Below, piece after piece: positions 31,020-41,102 of a stretch of 64,000 nucleotides of DNA. The stretch's first letter is position 1. Each line of letters starts with the position of its first letter. Origin of the DNA: Pseudomonas sp. UBA6562 (lineage in GTDB: Bacteria > Pseudomonadota > Gammaproteobacteria > Pseudomonadales > Pseudomonadaceae). The notes beneath the pieces were generated by a model. It was given only the letters and a program-made list of their open reading frames with translations. It had not been told where the DNA came from and made no database searches. Made by a program: the position numbers and the translations under genes. The DNA is taken from assembly GCF_002434265.1 (NCBI RefSeq), contig NZ_DJJS01000008.1, positions 665,667 to 729,666 on the forward strand, given 5' to 3'.

Positions 31020-32852
31020 ATGTTGTACCGCCGTTTCGAACGCCTCATCGATATCTTCCGCGCAGCCCCGAGCGAGGCGCCGCCCAGCCGGGTGCTGCCG
31101 TTCTACCTCTACTACATGCGCCAGGTCTGGCCGTGCTTTCTCGCCCTGCTGGTGGTCGGCCTGGTCGCCTCGCTGATCGAAGTGGCGATGTTCAGCTTCC
31201 TCAGCCGCATCATCGACCTGGCCCAGGGCGCGCCCAACGTCAACTTCTTCAGCGAGCACAGCGGCGAGCTGATCTGGATGCTGGTGGTGGTGCTGATCCT
31301 GCGGCCGGTATTCTTCGGCCTGCACGACCTGCTGGTGCATCAGACCATCAACCCAGGCATGACCAGCTTGATCCGTTGGCAGAACCACACCTACGTGCTG
31401 CGCCAGAGCCTGAGCTTCTTCCAGAACGACTTCGCCGGGCGCATCGCCCAGCGCATCCTGCAGACCGGCAACTCGCTGCGCGACTCGGCGGTGCAGGCAG
31501 TGGACGCGCTGTGGCATGTGCTGATCTACGCCATCACGTCGCTGGTGCTGTTCGCCGAGGCCGATTGGCGGCTGATGCTGCCGCTGTTGGCGTGGATCTT
31601 CGGCTACATCGCGGCGTTGTGCTATTTCGTGCCGCGGGTCAAATCGCGCTCGGTGGTCTCTTCCGAGGCCCGCTCCAAACTGATGGGGCGCATCGTCGAC
31701 GGCTACACCAACATCACCACGCTCAAGCTGTTCGCCCACACCGACCACGAGCAGCAGTACGCCCGCGAAGCGATCCGCGAGCAGACCGAAAAGACCCAGC
31801 TCGCCTCGCGGGTGGTCACCAGCATGGACGTGGCCATCACCAGCCTCAATGGCCTGCTGGTGGTCGGTACCACGGGCCTGGCGCTGTGGCTGTGGGCGCA
31901 CTCGCTGATCAGCGTGGGTGCCATCGCACTGGCTACGGGCCTGGTGATCCGTATCGTCAACATGTCGGGCTGGATCATGTGGGTGGTCAACGGCATCTTC
32001 GAGAACATCGGCATCGTTCAGGACGGCCTGCAGACCATCGCCCAGCCCGTGACCGTACGCGACAAGCCCGATGCGCCGACGCTGCAGGTCAGCCGTGGCG
32101 CGGTGCACTTCCACCAGGTGGACTTCCACTATGGCGAGGCGCGCAACGTCATCCAGGGGCTGGAGCTGAACATCCGCCCCGGCGAGAAGATCGGCCTGAT
32201 CGGCCCGTCCGGCGCGGGCAAGTCGACGTTGGTCAACCTGCTGCTGCGCCTGTACGACATCCACGGTGGGCAGATTCTGATCGATGGGCAAGACATCGCC
32301 GAAGTCGACCAGGACAGCCTGCGCGCGCAGATCGGCATGATCACCCAGGACACCTCGCTGCTGCACCGCTCGATCCGCGAGAACCTGCTGTACGGCCGGC
32401 CCGATGCCAGCGAGGCGCAGATGCGCGAAGCGGTGCACCAGGCGCGCGCCGACGAGTTCATCCCGCTGCTGTCCGATGCCGAGGGCCGCACCGGTTACGA
32501 CGCGCATGTCGGCGAGCGCGGCGTGAAGCTCTCCGGCGGCCAGCGCCAACGCATCGCCATCGCCCGTGTGCTGCTCAAGAACGCGCCGATCCTGATCATG
32601 GACGAGGCCACTTCGGCGTTGGACTCGGAGGTGGAAGCGGCGATCCAGGAAAGCCTGGAGACCTTGATGCAAGGCAAGACCGTGATCGCCATCGCCCACC
32701 GCCTGTCGACCATCGCCCGCATGGACCGGTTGGTGGTGCTGGAACAGGGGCGTATCAAGGAGATCGGCAGCCATGCCGAGCTGTTGGCGCAGAAAGGGTT
32801 GTATGCGCGGTTGTGGCAGCACCAGACGGGGGGGTTCGTCGGCGTCGATTGA
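31020..32852 (+). CDS. ABC exporter, fused permease and ATPase (multidrug/lipid type)
   Basis: A 610-aa half-transporter: six membrane segments over about residues 35-330, then an ATPase domain with Walker A GPSGAGKSTLVN (about 394-405), signature LSGGQRQRIAIARVLLK and Walker B ILIMDEATSALDSE. It resembles the MsbA/multidrug group and would act as a homodimer in the inner membrane. The substrate is not predictable. AGGAGTG precedes the ATG at 31020. A longer frame in another phase through this region is a shadow. Confidence 0.9.
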   Translation: MLYRRFERLIDIFRAAPSEAPPSRVLPFYLYYMRQVWPCFLALLVVGLVASLIEVAMFSFLSRIIDLAQGAPNVNFFSEHSGELIWMLVVVLILRPVFFGLHDLLVHQTINPGMTSLIRWQNHTYVLRQSLSFFQNDFAGRIAQRILQTGNSLRDSAVQAVDALWHVLIYAITSLVLFAEADWRLMLPLLAWIFGYIAALCYFVPRVKSRSVVSSEARSKLMGRIVDGYTNITTLKLFAHTDHEQQYAREAIREQTEKTQLASRVVTSMDVAITSLNGLLVVGTTGLALWLWAHSLISVGAIALATGLVIRIVNMSGWIMWVVNGIFENIGIVQDGLQTIAQPVTVRDKPDAPTLQVSRGAVHFHQVDFHYGEARNVIQGLELNIRPGEKIGLIGPSGAGKSTLVNLLLRLYDIHGGQILIDGQDIAEVDQDSLRAQIGMITQDTSLLHRSIRENLLYGRPDASEAQMREAVHQARADEFIPLLSDAEGRTGYDAHVGERGVKLSGGQRQRIAIARVLLKNAPILIMDEATSALDSEVEAAIQESLETLMQGKTVIAIAHRLSTIARMDRLVVLEQGRIKEIGSHAELLAQKGLYARLWQHQTGGFVGVD

Positions 32853-32894
32853 CGGGTCTGGACGGGACGGCGCGCGCTACTGCGCACTGGATGG

Positions 32895-32911
32895 GGCCGG
32901 CGCAGCCGGCC
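32895..32911. terminator. Possible weak terminator hairpin after the ABC exporter
   Basis: GGCCGG-CGCAG-CCGGCC is a short perfect stem 43 bp after the stop, followed only by TCTTT. It may act as a weak or Rho-assisted terminator. Confidence 0.3.
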
Positions 32912-33015
32912 TCTTTCAGGCAACGCGGTCCTCTGATAGGCCGCACTAGCCGAGTCAGACCCGCCATACAAGCCATCGCGGCCGTTCGGAGCGCCGAACC
33001 GGCCGCTGCTGGCAG

Positions 33016-34143
33016 CTACTCAGCCCGATAAGGCAACAGCGTTCGGGCCTCTACGGCATAGGCCTGGACGCCAGCCCGCTCTTCCATCAGGAAATCCTCC
33101 ACCGCCTGGCGCAAGCCCGGATGCCGCAGGTAATGCCATGACCGAGTGATGACCGGTTCGAAACCGCGGATCAGCTTGTGCTCACCCTGGGCTCCGGCGT
33201 CGAAGCGGCCCAGGCCCTGTTCGATGGCCAGCTCCATACCCTGGTAGAAACAGGTTTCGAAGTGCAGCCGGTCGAATTCGTCCAGGCATCCCCAATAACG
33301 TCCGTAGAAGGTCTCACTGCCCACCAGGCTCAAGGCCATGGCCACATCGCGGCTGCCTTGCCGGGCGATCACCACCTGGATGGCCTCGGGCATGCGCTCG
33401 CCGATCAGGCTGAAGAACGCGCGGGTCAGGTACGGCGCGCGGCCGCGCACGGCGTAGGTGTTGGCGTAGCAGCGGTAGATGAAGTCCCACTGCGTCTGGC
33501 TCAACTGCGTCCCGGTGAAGCGCTCGAAGGCGATGCCCTGCCCGGCCACCTGCTCGCGCTCCTTGCGCATCTGCTTGCGCTTGCGTGAGGTCAGGGTGTC
33601 GAGAAAGTCCTGGAAGTCGCGGTAGCCCCGGTTGCGCCAGTGGAACTGGCAGCCCAGGCGCTCCTGCCAATCGGCCTGCCCTGCCAACATGCCATCGAAC
33701 GCCGGATCGGTGAAGTTGATGTGCGCGCCCGACAACTGCCCTTTGTTCAGGTACTCCGGCAGCGCCTGCAACAACATTTGCCCATCCGCCGCGTTGCGGG
33801 TCAGCAGGCGCGGGCCGCTGACCGGGCTGAAGGGCACGGCGCCGAGCAGTTTGGGGTAGTACGGGATGCCTGCCCGTTCGCAGGCTTCGGCCCAGCCATG
33901 GTCGAACACGTACTCGCCGAACGAATGCCATTTGCGGTAGGCCGGCAGCAGCGCGCAGACCTCACCCTCGCGCTCCAGCACCAAATGCTCGGCCGCCCAA
34001 CCGGTTTGCCGGCAGACGCTGGCGCTGTCTTCCAGGGCGCTCAGAAAGGCGTGGCGCAAGAACGGTTGGTCGTTCGGGACGAAGGCGTCCCAGGTGCTCG
34101 CGGGCAGGTCGTGCAGGTGGGCAAGGCTGTGCAGGCTGATCAC
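33016..34143 (-). CDS. FemAB-like GNAT acyltransferase (DUF482 family)
   Basis: A 375-aa cytosolic protein of the family once called DUF482, related to FemAB peptidyltransferases. The family segment FGEYVFDHGWAEACERAGIP (about 73-92) and SLVGSETFYGRYWGCLDEFD (about 270-290) are clear, as is GELTKLIRGFEP-like GEHKLIRGFEPVITRSWHYL near the end. It probably transfers an acyl or aminoacyl group; substrate unknown. The start appears to be GTG at 34143, since the family N-terminus (ISLHSLAHLHDLPASTWDAF) begins there, although no strong ribosome-binding site is seen. Confidence 0.82.
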   Translation of the reverse strand: MISLHSLAHLHDLPASTWDAFVPNDQPFLRHAFLSALEDSASVCRQTGWAAEHLVLEREGEVCALLPAYRKWHSFGEYVFDHGWAEACERAGIPYYPKLLGAVPFSPVSGPRLLTRNAADGQMLLQALPEYLNKGQLSGAHINFTDPAFDGMLAGQADWQERLGCQFHWRNRGYRDFQDFLDTLTSRKRKQMRKEREQVAGQGIAFERFTGTQLSQTQWDFIYRCYANTYAVRGRAPYLTRAFFSLIGERMPEAIQVVIARQGSRDVAMALSLVGSETFYGRYWGCLDEFDRLHFETCFYQGMELAIEQGLGRFDAGAQGEHKLIRGFEPVITRSWHYLRHPGLRQAVEDFLMEERAGVQAYAVEARTLLPYRAE

Positions 34144-34381
34144 GGCATCTACTCAAGCAGGAGGTCGATGCAGTATCCAGTAACAACCCTCCCCGACTCA
34201 AACCCTCATGCCTTAACCACACCGCCATCAATCGGACACGATTCTGTCACGACCCCCCGCAATACTTGCGCCTGTTTTCCGGAACCCGAGAAACCTGTCT
34301 AGCCAGGGCCTTTCCGGAAACTTGCCAACTTTGCCGGGGCAGGCATCCGCGCCTCCCCACACTTTCCAACGGGAGAACTGT

Positions 34382-35626
34382 ATGCGCGTTGTTTCTACAC
34401 TTACCGGATTCAGCCTGACCGGCCTGGTGCTGGCCCTGAGCACTCCGGCCAGTGCTGCCGTCGACGCCAAGCTGCTGGACATGCTGCGGGCCAATGGCTC
34501 GATCAATCAGGCGCAATACAGCGAATTGCAGGCTGACCTCGCCAACGAGAACAAGGAAAAGGCTGCGCAGAAGGCGCAGGTCGAGCGTGCGAGCTCCTTC
34601 GAACAGAAAGTCGCCTGGGCCGCCAAGACGCAAGTCAAAGGCGACGTGCGCCTGCGCTACGAAGACGTCAACGTCGACAACCCGATCAGCCGCAGCAACA
34701 ACCAGGACCGCGAGCGCGTACGTGCCCGGGTCGGCTTCTACAGCGAGATCAACCCGCAGGTCGACGCCGGCGTGCGCATCGCCACCGGCAGCAGCGCCGA
34801 CGGCCGCTCGACCAACCAGAGTCTGGACAACTACTTCGAGAAGAAATCGCTGTGGGTGGACCTGGCCTACCTCGACTGGCACCCCACCGGCATCCCCAAC
34901 CTGCACCTGATCGGCGGCAAGATGCCGCAGCCGTGGGTGAGCATGGGCGACATCATCTGGGACAGCGACTTGAACCCCGAAGGTGTGGCCGCCACCTACA
35001 AGCACGACCTGGGCGGCGCCGAAGTGTTCGGCAGCGCCGGCCACTACACGCTCAAGGACAACGTCGACGGCGACGGCGTGCAGTACAAGCACGACGCGCA
35101 GCTATATCACGCGCAGTTGGGCACCAAGTTCGCCGCCACCGATGCGTTGAAGTTCACTTTGGGCGCCAGCTTGTACGCCTACGACAACGACAAGCCGTCG
35201 GCCTTCCTGCGCGCTTTGGGCAACACCACCGACGAATTCCAGCTGGTCGAAGGCTTCGGCCAGATCGACTACACCGGCTTCGCCATCCCGCTGTCGGCCT
35301 ATGGCCAATACGTGAAGAACACCGAAAGCACCGACGGCATGGACCAGGCCTGGCTGACCGGCGTGAAGACCAAGTTCGGCGCCTGGAGCCTGGACTACAA
35401 CTACCGCGACGTGCAACGCAACGGTGTGGTCAGCGCCTTCACCGACTCGGACTTCGGCAACGGCTTCACCGGCTCGCGCGGCCACAAGCTCAAGGTCGGC
35501 TACGAGATCGACAAGAACTTCTCCTTGGGCGCGGCCTACCTGATGGCCAAGACCGACTACTCCAACCTGCCCAACAGCAACGCCAGCGTCGACACGTTGC
35601 AGGTGGACCTGGAAGCGAAGTTCTAA
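34382..35626 (+). CDS. Outer-membrane putative porin
   Basis: A 414-aa protein with a Sec signal (MRVVSTLTGFSLTGLVLALS, ending near TPASA at residue 25), an early coiled-coil-like stretch (SELQADLANENKEKAAQKAQ) and then alternating beta-strands to a C-terminal Phe (LQVDLEAKF), the usual outer-membrane assembly signal. It matches the pseudomonad putative-porin family with a short N-terminal helical segment. RBS GGGAG precedes the ATG at 34382. It is alone, with a strong terminator after it. The solute passed is unknown. Confidence 0.87.
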   Translation: MRVVSTLTGFSLTGLVLALSTPASAAVDAKLLDMLRANGSINQAQYSELQADLANENKEKAAQKAQVERASSFEQKVAWAAKTQVKGDVRLRYEDVNVDNPISRSNNQDRERVRARVGFYSEINPQVDAGVRIATGSSADGRSTNQSLDNYFEKKSLWVDLAYLDWHPTGIPNLHLIGGKMPQPWVSMGDIIWDSDLNPEGVAATYKHDLGGAEVFGSAGHYTLKDNVDGDGVQYKHDAQLYHAQLGTKFAATDALKFTLGASLYAYDNDKPSAFLRALGNTTDEFQLVEGFGQIDYTGFAIPLSAYGQYVKNTESTDGMDQAWLTGVKTKFGAWSLDYNYRDVQRNGVVSAFTDSDFGNGFTGSRGHKLKVGYEIDKNFSLGAAYLMAKTDYSNLPNSNASVDTLQVDLEAKF

Positions 35627-35650
35627 GCCTCATCGCCTTCTGGCAACACG

Positions 35651-35678
35651 AAAACGGGAAGCGTCGCTTCCCGTTTTT
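35651..35678. terminator. Strong bidirectional-looking terminator after the porin gene
   Basis: AAAACGGGAAGC-GTC-GCTTCCCGTTTT forms a 12-bp stem with a 3-nt loop, 25 bp past the porin stop, with T residues on the plus side and A residues (T on the minus strand) on the other. It can end transcription of the porin gene and of the convergent KAS III gene. Confidence 0.85.
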
Positions 35679-35709
35679 CGTCTTTACGCACGGTGCCGCC
35701 GCTGCGGCA

Positions 35710-36831
35710 TCAGCGCTTGCGCAGCAGCACGCTGCCGATCGAATACCCCGCGCCGAACGAGCTGAGCACGCCCAGCGCGCCGGGTTGCAGGTCATCCTGG
35801 TAAAGGTGGAAGGCGATCACCGAGCCGGCCGAACTGGTGTTGGCGTAGCGGTCGAGGATCACCGGCGCCTCGTCCTCGCTCACCTCGCGCCCCAAGAGCT
35901 TCTTGACGATCAGGTGGTTCATGCTGAGGTTGGCCTGGTGCAGCCAGAAGCGTTGCACGTCGCTCGGCTGCATGCCGTTCTCGCTCAGGTGCTCGGCGAT
36001 CAGCTCGGCGACCATCGGACACACCTCGCGGAACACTTTGCGCCCTTCCTGCACGAACAGCTTGTCGGCATCGGCGACATGACCTTCGGCAGCGCGGTTG
36101 AGGAAACCGAAGTTATTGCGGATGTTGTTGGAGAACTGGGTCAGCAGGCGCGTGCTGACGATGTCGAACTGGTGCGCCGAGGTGGCTTTGTCCTGGCGCT
36201 CGATCAGCACCGCGGTGGCAGCGTCGCCGAAGATGAAGTGGCTGTCACGGTCGCGGAAGTTCAGATGCCCGGTGCACACCTCGGGGTTGACCATCAATAC
36301 CGCGCGGGCCTGGCCCAGCTGCACGCTGTTGGCGGCGGTCTGGATGCCGAAGGTGGCCGAGGAGCAGGCCACGTTCATGTCGAAGGCGAAGCCCTGGATG
36401 CCCAGCGCCTGCTGCACTTCGATGGCGATGGCCGGGTACGGGCGTTGCAGGTTGGAACAGGCGACGATCACCCCGTCGACGTCGGCGGCGGTGCGGCCGG
36501 CGCGTTCCAGCGCCTGGCGCGCAGCGGCCACGGCCATCTCGCACAGCACCGAGGGCTCGTCGTTGCTGCGCTCGGGCAGGTTCGGCTTCATGCGCTGCGG
36601 GTCGAGGATGCCGGCCTTGTCCATGACGTAGCGGCTCTTGATGCCCGAGGCCTTTTCGATGAACGCGGCGTTGGATTCGGGCCACGGCTCGACCTCGCCG
36701 CGCTCGATGGCTTCGGCCTGCTCGCGGTTGGCCTGCTGCGCCCAGGTATTGAAGGATTCCACCAGCTCTTCGTTGGAAATGCTCTGGGCCGGGGTATACA
36801 GGCCGGTGCCGCTGATCACGACGTTATGCAC
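35710..36831 (-). CDS. Beta-ketoacyl-ACP synthase III (FabH-like)
   Basis: A 373-aa KAS III-family thiolase-fold enzyme. The catalytic triad is intact: Cys156 (NVACSSATFG), His298 (WLHQAN) and Asn331 (YANTSSAGS). It is longer than housekeeping FabH (about 320 aa) and resembles the Pseudomonas enzyme that condenses medium-chain acyl-CoA with malonyl-ACP to shunt fatty-acid breakdown products into synthesis, an analogy from memory. The start is GTG at 36831 with AGAGGA upstream; a longer frame to 36927 is rejected. The neighbouring fadD genes fit a role at the boundary of fatty-acid degradation and synthesis. Confidence 0.87.
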   Translation of the reverse strand: MHNVVISGTGLYTPAQSISNEELVESFNTWAQQANREQAEAIERGEVEPWPESNAAFIEKASGIKSRYVMDKAGILDPQRMKPNLPERSNDEPSVLCEMAVAAARQALERAGRTAADVDGVIVACSNLQRPYPAIAIEVQQALGIQGFAFDMNVACSSATFGIQTAANSVQLGQARAVLMVNPEVCTGHLNFRDRDSHFIFGDAATAVLIERQDKATSAHQFDIVSTRLLTQFSNNIRNNFGFLNRAAEGHVADADKLFVQEGRKVFREVCPMVAELIAEHLSENGMQPSDVQRFWLHQANLSMNHLIVKKLLGREVSEDEAPVILDRYANTSSAGSVIAFHLYQDDLQPGALGVLSSFGAGYSIGSVLLRKR

Positions 36832-36994
36832 GGTGGTTCCTCTAATCGGGGCCAGCCTCCAAGCGGGCGGCGGCACATGAAAGGTCAGGATGCTGGCACG
36901 GGCGTACCAACGTTGAAACGGCGACATCCCCCAGTAAAACCGGGGGTGTCGGCTCGATGACTAAACGGCGGCCAGTGTGCCACAAATTACGCGA

Positions 36995-39900
36995 TCAACC
37001 CTCCACCTGGCTCCACTGCTTGCTCAGGCGCTTGTCCGAGATCGGTACCTTGGTGCCCAACTGCTGGGCGAACAGCGACACCCGGTATTCCTCCATCCAC
37101 CAGCGGTATACGGCCAGTTGCTCGTCGCGCTTGCCCTCTTGGGCGTGCTTGTCGAGGCGGGTCTTGTATTGCGCCCACAGGTTGCTCAACTCGCCGCTCC
37201 AGACGCGATCCTTCTGCACCTGGGCACCGAGTTTCTCCAGGCGCAGTTCGATGGCCTTGAGGTAGCGCGGCAGCTCCTTGAACCACTGGCCTGGGGTCTC
37301 GCGCACGAAGCCGGGGTAGACCAGGTTACCCAGTTGCTGGCGGATGTCGTTGAGCGATACCGCCTGGCTCAGGTCGATCTTGCCCTTGAAGCGCTTCTGC
37401 AAACCATGCCACAGCTTGAGCACCTCCAGCGTTTGCCGGGCCAGGCGCTCGGCATGTTCGGCCCAGCCGCCACGCTTGCGCTCGGCCAGGGTCGCCAGGG
37501 CCGCGCCTTCGCGAGGCAACTGCGCTTCGCCTTCGAGGATGCAGCTGTCGAGGCTGGCCAGCAGGATGTCTTCGACCAGCGCTTCGCTGCGGCCCAGCTC
37601 GCGGTACAGCAGGCCCAGTTCGGTAAGCCCCGGCAGCTTGCCGCGCAGGAACTTGGCCGGCTCGGCCAACTGCTGCAACAGCAGGCGCTGCAAGGCGCGG
37701 CGATGCTGGTACTGCGCCTCGGCCTGGGTCGAGAAGCGTCCTTCGCGCACCGTGCCGCCCTCTTCGACCAGGGCCGGGTACACGGTCAGCGACAGGCCGG
37801 CGATCTTCTGCTGGGTGGTCTGCGCCACCTGGGCGAAGGCCTTGGCCTGCACCGGCTGCTCGGCCTTGTCAGTGCGCGGCAGGGCCAGGGCGGCCTGGCT
37901 GGCGGCGGCGAAGCGTGCGGTCAGCTCGGCCAGGTCACGGCCTTCGCCGAGGAACTTGCCCTGGCCGTCGACCACTTCGGTGTTCATGCGCAAATGGCTT
38001 TCCACCTGCGCCACCGACTCGGCCCAGGCCTCGTCCGACACCCGCGCGCCGGTCATGCGCAGCAGTTCCTGGCCCAGCGTCTGGGGCAAAGCGCCCTCGC
38101 CGAAGCTCAGCCGGGCCAGCGCCGCCTTGACGAAGTCCGGCACCGGCACGAAGTTCTTGCGCAGCGCCTTGGGCAGGTTGCGCACCAGGGCGATGCACTT
38201 GGCTTCCAGCAGGCCCGGCACCAGCCATTCCAGGCGCTCGCCCGGCAGGCTCGGTAGCAACGGCGCCGGCACCCGCACGGTGACGCCGTCGCGCGGGTGG
38301 TTGGGCTCGAAATGGTAGGTCAGGGGCAGACGCAGATCGCCGACCTTGAGGCTGTCGGGGTACTGCGCCGCCGTGACTTCGCTGGCTTCGCGGGCCAGCA
38401 CGTCTTCTTCGCGCATGATCAGCAGGTCGGGCTGCTTCTGGCTGTTCATGCGGTACCAGGCGTCGAAGGTCGCGGTCTGGTGGATTTCGGCCGGCAGCCG
38501 CGCCTCATAGAAACCGTACAGGGTCTCTTCGTCGGCCAGAATATCGCGCCGGCGGGCCTTGGCTTCCAGCGCGTCGAGCTGTTCGAGCAGGCGTTTGTTG
38601 GCCGCCAGGCACTTGGCGCGGGACTGGATCTGCCCGCCGACCAGGCCTTCGCGGATGAACAGCTCGCGCGAAGCGACCGGGTCGATGGGGCCGAAGTGCA
38701 CCGGGCGGCGGCCGACCACGATCAGCCCGTACAGGGTGATCTGCTCGAAGGCCACCACCTGCCCGCGCTTCTTCTCCCAATGCGGCTCGAAGTGGTTCTT
38801 CTTGATCAGGTGTCCGGCCAGCGGCTCGATCCAGTCCGGCTCGATCTTGGCCACCATGCGCGCGTACAGCTTGGTGGTCTCGACCAGTTCGGCGGCCATG
38901 ACCCACTGCGGGCGCTTGCGGCCGATGCCCGACGAGGGGTGCACCCAGAAACGCCGTTGCCGCGCGCCCTGGTAGTCGCCCTCCTCGCTCTTCTGCCCGA
39001 TCTGGCTGAGCAGGCCGCTGAGGATGGCCTTGTGCATGCGCGGGAAGTCCGCCGGTTCCTTGTTCACGGTCAGTTGCAGGTCGCGGCAGATCAGCGCCAG
39101 TTGCCGGTGCGCGTCGCGCCATTCGCGCAAGCGCAAGTAATTGAGGAACTGCTTGCGGCACCAGGCGCGCAGCGGGTTGGCGGTCAGCGCCTGGCGCTGC
39201 TCCTCGAAGCCGCGCCACAAGTTGACCAGCGCGGCGAAGTCCGAGTCCGCGTCCTTCCACTGCGCGTGCGCCTGGTCGGCGGCCTGCTGGCGCTCGGGTG
39301 GGCGCTCGCGCGGGTCCTGTACCGACAGGGCGCTGGCCACGATCAGCACTTCCTGCAAACTGCCCTGGCGCGCGCCTTCGAGCAGCATGCGGCCAAGGCG
39401 CGGGTCGATCGGCAGGCGCGCCAGTTGCCGGCCCAGCGGCGTGAGCTGGTTCTCGCGGTTGACCGCCGAGAGTTCCTGCAACAGGTTGAAGCCGTCGGTG
39501 ATGGCTTTGCCATCCGGCGGTTCGATGAACGGGAAGGCGTCGATCTTGCCCAGGCGCAGGTGCAGCATCTGCAGGATCACCGCCGCCAGGTTGGTGCGCA
39601 GAATCTCGGGGTCGGTGAAGGCCGGCCGGCCGTTGAAATCCTCTTCGCTGTACAGCCGGATGCAGATGCCCGGCTCGACCCGTCCGCAACGGCCCTTGCG
39701 CTGGTTGGCGCTGGCCTGGGACACCGCTTCGATGGGCAGGCGCTGGACCTTGGCGCGGTAGCTGTAGCGGCTGATGCGCGCGGTGCCGCTGTCGATCACG
39801 TAGCGGATGCCCGGCACCGTCAGCGAGGTTTCCGCGACGTTGGTGGCCAATACCACGCGCCGCCCAGGGTGCGACTGGAAGATGCGCTGCTGCTCGGCCG

Positions 39901-40900
39901 GCGACAGCCGTGCGTACAGCGGCAGGATCTCGGTGTGGCGCAGTTGTGCCTTGCGCAGCATGTCGGCGGCGTCACGGATTTCCCGCTCGCCGGGCAGGAA
40001 CACCAGCACGTCGCCCGGGCCTTTGCTCTGGCCGCGCTCGTGGGCGGCGATCTCGTCCAGGGCGGCGAGGATCGCCTGGTCGACCGTCAGGTCGTCTTCC
40101 AGGGCGTTGCCCTCTTCGTCCTGCTCGCTGGTCAGCGGGCGGTACCAGGTCTCCACTGGGAAGGTACGGCCCGACACCTCGATGATCGGCGCATCGTCGA
40201 AGTGCTTGGAAAAGCGCTCCAGGTCAATGGTCGCCGAGGTGATGATCAGCTTGAGCTCGGGACGCCGGTGCAGCAGCGTCTTCAGGTAACCGAGCAGAAA
40301 ATCGATGTTCAGGCTGCGTTCGTGGGCTTCGTCGACGATGATCGTGTCGTAGCGTTCGAGCAGGCGGTCGTGCTGGGTTTCGGCCAGCAGGATGCCGTCG
40401 GTCATCAGCTTGACCAGCGTGTTGGCGTCGCTCTGATCTTCGAAACGCACCTGATAGCCGACCAGCCCGCCCAGGGGCGTACCGACTTCCTCGGCCACCC
40501 GTGCGGCCACGCTGCGCGCCGCGATACGCCGCGGTTGGGTGTGGGCGATCAGGCCGTGGCGGCCACGGCCCAGCTCCAGGCAGATCTTGGGCAGCTGGGT
40601 GGTCTTGCCGGAACCGGTTTCGCCGGCGATGACCAGCACCTGGTGTTCGGCCAGGGCCTTCTTGATGTCGTCGCGCTTGGCGGCGATGGGCAGGCTGTCG
40701 TCATAGCGGATGACCGGCACGCTCTGCTCGCGGGCGACCACCTGGGCGCAGGACGCCTGTACCTTTTCGACCCACTGCGCCAGGCGTGCTTCGTCTGGCC
40801 TTTTGCGTAGGTCGTGCAGTTGCCGACGCAGGCGGTGGCGGTCGGCGATCATGGCGTGGTCGAGGTTGTGCAGCAGTTGGTCGATGGTGTGGTCTGTCAT
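36995..40900 (-). CDS. hrpA: ATP-dependent RNA helicase HrpA
   Basis: A 1301-aa DEAH-box helicase, the same length as E. coli HrpA. Motif I GETGSGKTTQLPK, motif II DEAHERS, motif III SATID and motif VI QRKGRCGRV are in order within the first 400 residues; helicase-associated and OB-like domains and the long HrpA C-terminal domain follow. HrpA acts on RNA in translation, including fimbrial mRNA processing and rescue of collided ribosomes in E. coli. The ATG at 40900 (MTDHTIDQLL) gives the family length; a start 51 nt upstream is possible. Its own transcription unit. Confidence 0.94.
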   Translation of the reverse strand: MTDHTIDQLLHNLDHAMIADRHRLRRQLHDLRKRPDEARLAQWVEKVQASCAQVVAREQSVPVIRYDDSLPIAAKRDDIKKALAEHQVLVIAGETGSGKTTQLPKICLELGRGRHGLIAHTQPRRIAARSVAARVAEEVGTPLGGLVGYQVRFEDQSDANTLVKLMTDGILLAETQHDRLLERYDTIIVDEAHERSLNIDFLLGYLKTLLHRRPELKLIITSATIDLERFSKHFDDAPIIEVSGRTFPVETWYRPLTSEQDEEGNALEDDLTVDQAILAALDEIAAHERGQSKGPGDVLVFLPGEREIRDAADMLRKAQLRHTEILPLYARLSPAEQQRIFQSHPGRRVVLATNVAETSLTVPGIRYVIDSGTARISRYSYRAKVQRLPIEAVSQASANQRKGRCGRVEPGICIRLYSEEDFNGRPAFTDPEILRTNLAAVILQMLHLRLGKIDAFPFIEPPDGKAITDGFNLLQELSAVNRENQLTPLGRQLARLPIDPRLGRMLLEGARQGSLQEVLIVASALSVQDPRERPPERQQAADQAHAQWKDADSDFAALVNLWRGFEEQRQALTANPLRAWCRKQFLNYLRLREWRDAHRQLALICRDLQLTVNKEPADFPRMHKAILSGLLSQIGQKSEEGDYQGARQRRFWVHPSSGIGRKRPQWVMAAELVETTKLYARMVAKIEPDWIEPLAGHLIKKNHFEPHWEKKRGQVVAFEQITLYGLIVVGRRPVHFGPIDPVASRELFIREGLVGGQIQSRAKCLAANKRLLEQLDALEAKARRRDILADEETLYGFYEARLPAEIHQTATFDAWYRMNSQKQPDLLIMREEDVLAREASEVTAAQYPDSLKVGDLRLPLTYHFEPNHPRDGVTVRVPAPLLPSLPGERLEWLVPGLLEAKCIALVRNLPKALRKNFVPVPDFVKAALARLSFGEGALPQTLGQELLRMTGARVSDEAWAESVAQVESHLRMNTEVVDGQGKFLGEGRDLAELTARFAAASQAALALPRTDKAEQPVQAKAFAQVAQTTQQKIAGLSLTVYPALVEEGGTVREGRFSTQAEAQYQHRRALQRLLLQQLAEPAKFLRGKLPGLTELGLLYRELGRSEALVEDILLASLDSCILEGEAQLPREGAALATLAERKRGGWAEHAERLARQTLEVLKLWHGLQKRFKGKIDLSQAVSLNDIRQQLGNLVYPGFVRETPGQWFKELPRYLKAIELRLEKLGAQVQKDRVWSGELSNLWAQYKTRLDKHAQEGKRDEQLAVYRWWMEEYRVSLFAQQLGTKVPISDKRLSKQWSQVEG

Positions 40901-41102
40901 GGGTCTCGGGCGTGAGCAGGGCTGGCCTGTCTGGGCATGATCGGCATTCATAGGGGCGCGATTGTCGCAGATTTGTGCCTGTTCGGCACGGCGGGGGCTG
41001 TTGAGGCAGGCGGTGGATCGTCGTTGGGCGGATTGCCGACGAAGGCCCAGCGAGGGCCTTCGTCGGTGCAGGGTAGTGGCGTCGTTGCGAACGCCGGCCA
41101 GG

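Noticed and set aside
34190..34250. tRNA-like fragment upstream of the porin gene
   Set aside because: A stretch resembling a T-arm occurs, but no acceptor stem or anticodon arm can be folded; it looks like chance.
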